Positions 59,778-64,000 of a stretch of DNA of 64,000 nucleotides are shown piece by piece; the stretch's first letter is position 1; each line of letters begins with the position of its first letter. The position numbers and the translations under genes are program-made. Below the pieces are notes generated by a model, which was not told where the DNA came from, did no database searches, and saw only the letters and a list, made by a program, of their open reading frames with translations. This stretch comes from Glandiceps talaboti (lineage: Eukaryota; Hemichordata; Enteropneusta; Spengelidae), in the NCBI RefSeq assembly GCF_964340395.1, contig NC_135552.1, positions 17,190,694 to 17,254,693 of the forward strand, read 5' to 3'.

Positions 59778-60252
59778 CAGAATAGAATGATTAAGCATAA
59801 AAATGAAACGCCAAACCTTATAGGATGATGAATCCGATGGATGACTTTACAATATTTTAAGAATTCAAAAAAATATTTACAGAAAAGATAAATCGAATGT
59901 GTGGTACTTTTAGGTGTTTTATATATAGGTTATTATACTGATTACATACAAAATTATGCTAAATGACACAGGAAATGTTTATATATTGTATGGTTATTGG
60001 TCACATGTAAAACATACAATTTGAAAGAGAACTTATACTTTTTACACGTTCATCTCAACATAGTAAACACCAAGTGGTGTCCCAACTTTACAACGTAGTG
60101 TACATGCTTTAAAGCTTAATATTTGTTACAATGTCATCTTTAATAGTGTTACGTACTACCCGACACCTCCCCCCACCCACCCACACACCGTGACACACAC
60201 AAACCTTTCAATTGCGTATACAGGCCGGATAACCAAATGAAACAAGTCAAGC

Positions 60253-60308
60253 AAGCAAACAAACAAACACACAAACAAACAAACAAACAAACAAATAAAC
60301 AAACAAAA
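60253..60308. repeat. (CAAA)n microsatellite
   Basis: About 13 units in the presumed 3' UTR of the minus-strand gene. Confidence 0.92.
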
Positions 60309-60750
60309 TAGAAACCACGTGACATTATAAGCGGAAAACCATCAAACATTTAGATTTTGGTATATAACATATAATTCGATGATATGTGATGTTTGCGTAT
60401 ATGCAAATGAAAGTATTCTGGCTGACACAATGACTATGCTCTAAACACATATTTACACGCAATGAACACTATCTAATCTTCTTCACTTTGAGCTTACGCG
60501 GGAAAATAATCTAAAGAAATTCTACAAACGCTTTTTAAAAAAATATTAGTTTTTTTAAGATTTGTAATTGAAAAGGTAATAATTCATGCAAAAGTAACAT
60601 ATCCCATAAAAAAGTAGGTGTTCCGTGTGGACTTCTCTTTGATTTCCTCGAATTATGGACCATATTTTGGCATCTTCGACTTTCAATGTGGTCGATATAT
60701 ATCATTACAACAAGATTCAACTACTAACATCGTTCGCTTGTCCTACAAAT

Positions 60751-60779
60751 CTAGTAATGAGTCTCTAGGTGCGAAGTTG
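60751..60779 (-). CDS. paralog last coding exon, nine residues and stop
   Basis: A strong acceptor (tttcatttcag) is followed in the required phase by ATSHLETHY and stop TAG. It is unlike the neighbour's 70-residue last exon. The acceptor and the downstream poly(A) signal support it, but so short an exon is a tentative call. Confidence 0.5.
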
Positions 60780-63700
60780 CTGAAATGAAAACAAATATCA
60801 TATATGAATTTGTTACAGATTCTATCGATGGTTGTACAATAAACGCTATATGTACAATTTGCCATTCAACAAAACTGCTGTGAATTACAAAAATGACAAG
60901 GTAATACAAGCTCAGACATATTCAATTTATTAATGTCATCAAAATACTACTGCCGGGGATGTATTGGTAAGAAAGACTCATTTTGAAAAAACTACATACC
61001 GGGTATTAGAACTAAGTGGTCAGTGTCACATACAGTGATTTTCAAGTGTGACGGTGACGTCTCATTTCCATTGTTAGGGTTGTCATGGTCTGCTAACAGT
61101 TTAGTCGTTATTTCACACGGCTCTGTATGATTCATACCGTCCTTGTCACCACCACTATTCATGTCGTCGCATGTTGAGTTGTTCAGCACAGTTGTCACAG
61201 GAATATAGATACCTTGGAAGTCACTCAGTTGTTCGCTATTTCTAGAGAATGAAATCATAATTAGGGTCGATTTGTATTAATATAAACATCTATGGCTATG
61301 ACTTAGATTGATGTCTGTACAGTATTACTAAGACGCTAATAATTTGGATAGTCTTATTCTTGTATACAAATGATACATGTGATTTTTGTACTTGTACGCC
61401 AATGTCAATGATTACCTTTTTCCTCCCTTTTTTAAAATATATTTCTAAGTATCAGAATTATAAGTTTTTCTCCCATTCTGTTTGACTTTAATCAATCACA
61501 CCTTGTCTGAGTGTGAGTCAATAGTTTAGAACACCTTAGATGCTGTAAATGGATTTTTACTCACGGCGGTGAATTCTTTTCAGCTGTCTTGATGCCGATG
61601 CCTGTATCATCAATACTTGGAAGTGGTGTATTTATGTTTGTCGACACGCTGTACGTTGAGTCTGTATTACGTGTGTGCTTCATACCAAGCTTCTCTAGCA
61701 GATATGACATTTGCTTGTCTCTCTGTAGAGAAAGGATAAAACTGCCTCTAATATATCATACGTAAGCAGAATTGAATGCGTTCAAACAAAAATATGGACT
61801 TCATATCACGGGCGTTCTATGTCACGACAAGGGGCGTCTACGTTATAGGTTCTGCGGTGCTCAAGACATGTCAAAACGTTCAAAAATTATTTTTCCGATT
61901 TTTGTACATTATATTTGCAAAGATATAATTATGTTATTCCCAATATTTTTCTTCGTTCAGCTGGAAAATATTCGTGACCACGAACCCTTTAATATGTTGA
62001 ATGTTGATATTTTCCTTCAATTGGATGAACGAAGAAAATATTGGGAATAATAATACCCCGGTATCTATAAATGACGTCGTATAGATGGTTAATGTAATGG
62101 TGTGTTACTATAAGCTAATGTCTGATATTGAAGGCCACTTGACATGAATGCACCCAATCCCAGGTTAACTATCGGTAAGCTAAGTTCTGTACCCTGTTGT
62201 GGAATGTACTGCAAAGATTTGACAGGTGTACATATAATCGTGGTAATTCTATTCGTGTCTAGTAAACTTAGAGACGGATTTAACTAATTGTAGGTCCAAG
62301 TCACCCCTCACCTCTTGTAGGACCTTATTTAGTTTACTTCGTTCTGATGTAAGACCTCTCATCTTAGTTGAAAGGTCGGTGCTACTCGAGCTGGGCGGAA
62401 TTCGTAAACTTGCTTTACTTGGAGTGCATCGTATTTTTCGTTCTTCTCCCTTTGGATCACGCCTCAGTTCCAATAGCTGGAAGGATAGACAAGAGTGTAT
62501 AGTGTTACATTTGTGAAACAAGACAAGCTTTGAAATGCGGTGATATCGTAAATGTTTGTTTACACTAATTTTGTACTAGTTTTCTTTTACATTAAACATT
62601 GCATATTCCTCAACACACAACCATTTCAAAATAAGTCAGCAAGCAGAATTTACGGAGGGCTGAAGAGAAATGGGGGGGGGGGCACGAAAAACATTGGGAT
62701 GCGAAGGGAGGGCCTTGACAATTCTGTAGCGTGTAATATGAAAATATAGTTTTGGGGGCTACGAACATGTTTATGTTCATTTCGGGAGAGGGCATGGCAT
62801 TTTTTGATAGCGCGAATGGGGGAGGGGGCTGCAAAAATAGTTTTGCGCCTCAGCCCCCCCCCCGTAAATTATGTTCGTTCCCTAATGATTACATAAAAGA
62901 AAAACAAAGTTTTGATAATATCTAGGTGCATTTTTGCAAGATGGGTCAAAATGTATACGCATACATCTATTTAGTTTATATTCTTGTGACGTAATTTAAC
63001 TGTTGGGTCAATATTTACTGCGATTTCAGTTTTTACCACTTTCGTTGAAAATTTTGCTTGAATATTCTTCGCGAATATCAAGTGACGTCCTAATCTGTCA
63101 CCAGTCGGAAACCATAACAGCTAAACCTTTAGAAGTATGTGAAATATGTCTATTCGGTCATTCTATATCCTATCGACACAACTAAGTGGTCATTTATAGT
63201 AAACTAACTAATCACTGATATCCTGGGTACATATTTGTACCTGGCATTTGCAACTGTACACCCTACACACTCAATACTGGCTGAACTAGTTAGGCAAGTA
63301 CTCACTATAGCCTAGGAGAGGTACAAATTTACAATTCTTACTGAGATTTAACTGTTAATATTAGTCAATAAGTTTTCGTTGAAGTTATTGGGGCAATTTT
63401 GACTAATATTACCAACATAACATAGATAGTTGTTTGATGTACATAGGCAACTTATCCAAACTCTGCTAGACGTGCCTCTTTTGAAAGGTGAGATTTTCGA
63501 TACAAGACAAGACAAGATGGCACACCGTCGTAAACCACTGCCTCTTTTACAGCACCGTCCAAGACATACACTTCTTTATTTCGATGTGTTACTACAGAAG
63601 AAAATAGGATCTGGATTGCGAGAATGGCGTGCCATATATGTGTCTGTGATATGTAAGTGTTCGAGTGTATATCTATATACACTAGATGACAGTAACTGTA

Positions 63701-63930
63701 CATACCTTTGGTACAAACACAAGACACAATGTTATCGTTGTGGAGAATAACAGAAACAGTGACATGATTCCAAACGATGCATTTGGGTTGTCGTGAATCA
63801 CGAATGATAACGCTGCACCAATAGTACACATTACCACAACGTTATACACACTCATTCCTATATATTTACTGTCGTTTAGAGCTGGTATGGTCACGTGTCG
63901 TGTCTCCCAAGCCAAGAAACAGCCAAAGAT
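60751..63930 (-). CDS. second GABA-B receptor subunit 2-like gene, 3' part only
   Basis: Partial gene read right to left; its 5' part lies beyond 64,000. Five exons give the last 272 residues: TM6/TM7 exon, coiled-coil exon pair, cytoplasmic tail and a very short last exon. It is recognised by 61/75 identity of its first visible exon to exon 15 of the neighbour, and by [12 protein letters not shown] and YLLEKLGM around the coiled coil. Expected role: a class C GPCR subunit that dimerises through the coiled coil. The tail is about 140 residues shorter than in the neighbour. It is arranged tail to tail with the plus-strand gene. Confidence 0.88.
61000..61241 (-). CDS. paralog tail exon (equivalent to exon 19)
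   Basis: 242 nt, phase 2 to 1, acceptor ttctctag, donor gtatgt. Acidic, Asn/Thr-rich tail ending LVLIPG; the neighbour's exon 19 ends NHIPG at the same phase. If unspliced, the frame stops two codons into the intron (GM then stop). Confidence 0.78.
61565..61722 (-). CDS. paralog exon equivalent to exon 17 (coiled coil, second half)
   Basis: 158 nt, enters phase 0 at acceptor ctctacag, leaves phase 2 at donor gtgagt. [15 protein letters not shown] aligns with the neighbour's exon 17. The poly-Gly tract is absent. The exit phase differs from the neighbour (phase 1), which fits loss of the exon 18 equivalent. Confidence 0.85.
61934..62053. mobile_element. palindromic MITE family T, copy 3
   Basis: In an intron of the minus-strand gene. 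Left arm ttattcccaatatttttctt then cgttcagctgg; right arm is its reverse complement ending gaagaaaatattgggaataa. It produces a chance open frame on the plus strand. Confidence 0.75.
62312..62476 (-). CDS. paralog exon equivalent to exon 16 (coiled coil, first half)
   Basis: 55 codons, phase 0 to 0, acceptor cttccag, donor gtgagg. [20 protein letters not shown] aligns with the neighbour's exon 16. It ends with the leucine-spaced [18 protein letters not shown]. Confidence 0.9.
62640..62870. repeat. G-run and C-run repeat segment, second copy
   Basis: G-rich start, ggcacgaaaaacattggga, gcgaagggag and a closing C run; similar in order to 2,560-2,740. In an intron of the minus-strand gene. Confidence 0.4.
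63706..63930 (-). CDS. paralog exon equivalent to exon 15 (TM5 end, TM6, TM7)
   Basis: 75 codons, phase 0 to 0, acceptor ctattttag, donor gtatgt. [20 protein letters not shown] and SVYNVVVMC are clear. It has the same length and borders as the neighbour's exon 15. Exchanges are mostly conservative and cluster in TM6 and TM7. Confidence 0.95.
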
Positions 63931-64000
63931 CTAAAATAGTGGAATGTAGAAATGAGAAGTTACAATAGATGATATAAAATGGTATGTTTACTTTTTTCCG

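Noticed and set aside
61772-62050. 92-residue plus-strand frame inside the minus-strand gene
   Set aside because: Its second half is the palindromic MITE at 61,934-62,053; the rest lies in an intron.

Overview
This is invertebrate nuclear DNA: AT-rich, gene-poor, intron-rich and full of microsatellites, palindromic MITE-like elements, tRNA-derived SINE pieces and one decayed LINE fragment. The gene content (metabotropic GABA-B receptor subunits) points to a bilaterian animal, probably a marine lophotrochozoan or invertebrate deuterostome. The sequence alone does not let me choose between these.

Layout: (1) 1-14,799 is upstream or intergenic DNA with no coding sequence I can support. It holds a large fold-back repeat with AT and GATA microsatellites (3,046-3,660), one copy of a dispersed repeat (6,850-7,045), a tRNA-derived SINE head (about 10,540-10,690), a CAT/CAC array (11,482-11,709) and a palindromic MITE (12,384-12,529). 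(2) 14,800-59,505, plus strand, is a complete 20-exon coding sequence for a GABA-B receptor subunit 2-like protein of 1,064 residues. Exon 1 is separated from exon 2 by a 23.6 kb intron that contains a LINE relic, a SINE, diverged tandem duplications, a long 21-bp minisatellite and a possible internal promoter. Exons 2-20 are packed into 38,669-59,505. (3) 59,506-64,000 holds, on the minus strand, the 3' end (five exons) of a second GABA-B subunit 2-like gene that enters from beyond the right edge. The two genes are tail to tail, and their poly(A) signals lie about 40 bp apart.

How the genes work together: both encode class C GPCR subunits with a coiled coil after TM7. That coiled coil is the element which, in known GABA-B receptors, drives assembly of a GB1/GB2-type heterodimer. 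The paralogs share splice positions through TM6/TM7 and the coiled coil, but their cytoplasmic tails differ: a poly-glycine run and two extra tail segments in the complete gene, and a shorter tail in the partial one. This suggests an inverted local duplication followed by divergence of the signalling or scaffolding tail. All exon junctions of the complete gene were checked by hand for GT/AG sites and phase continuity.
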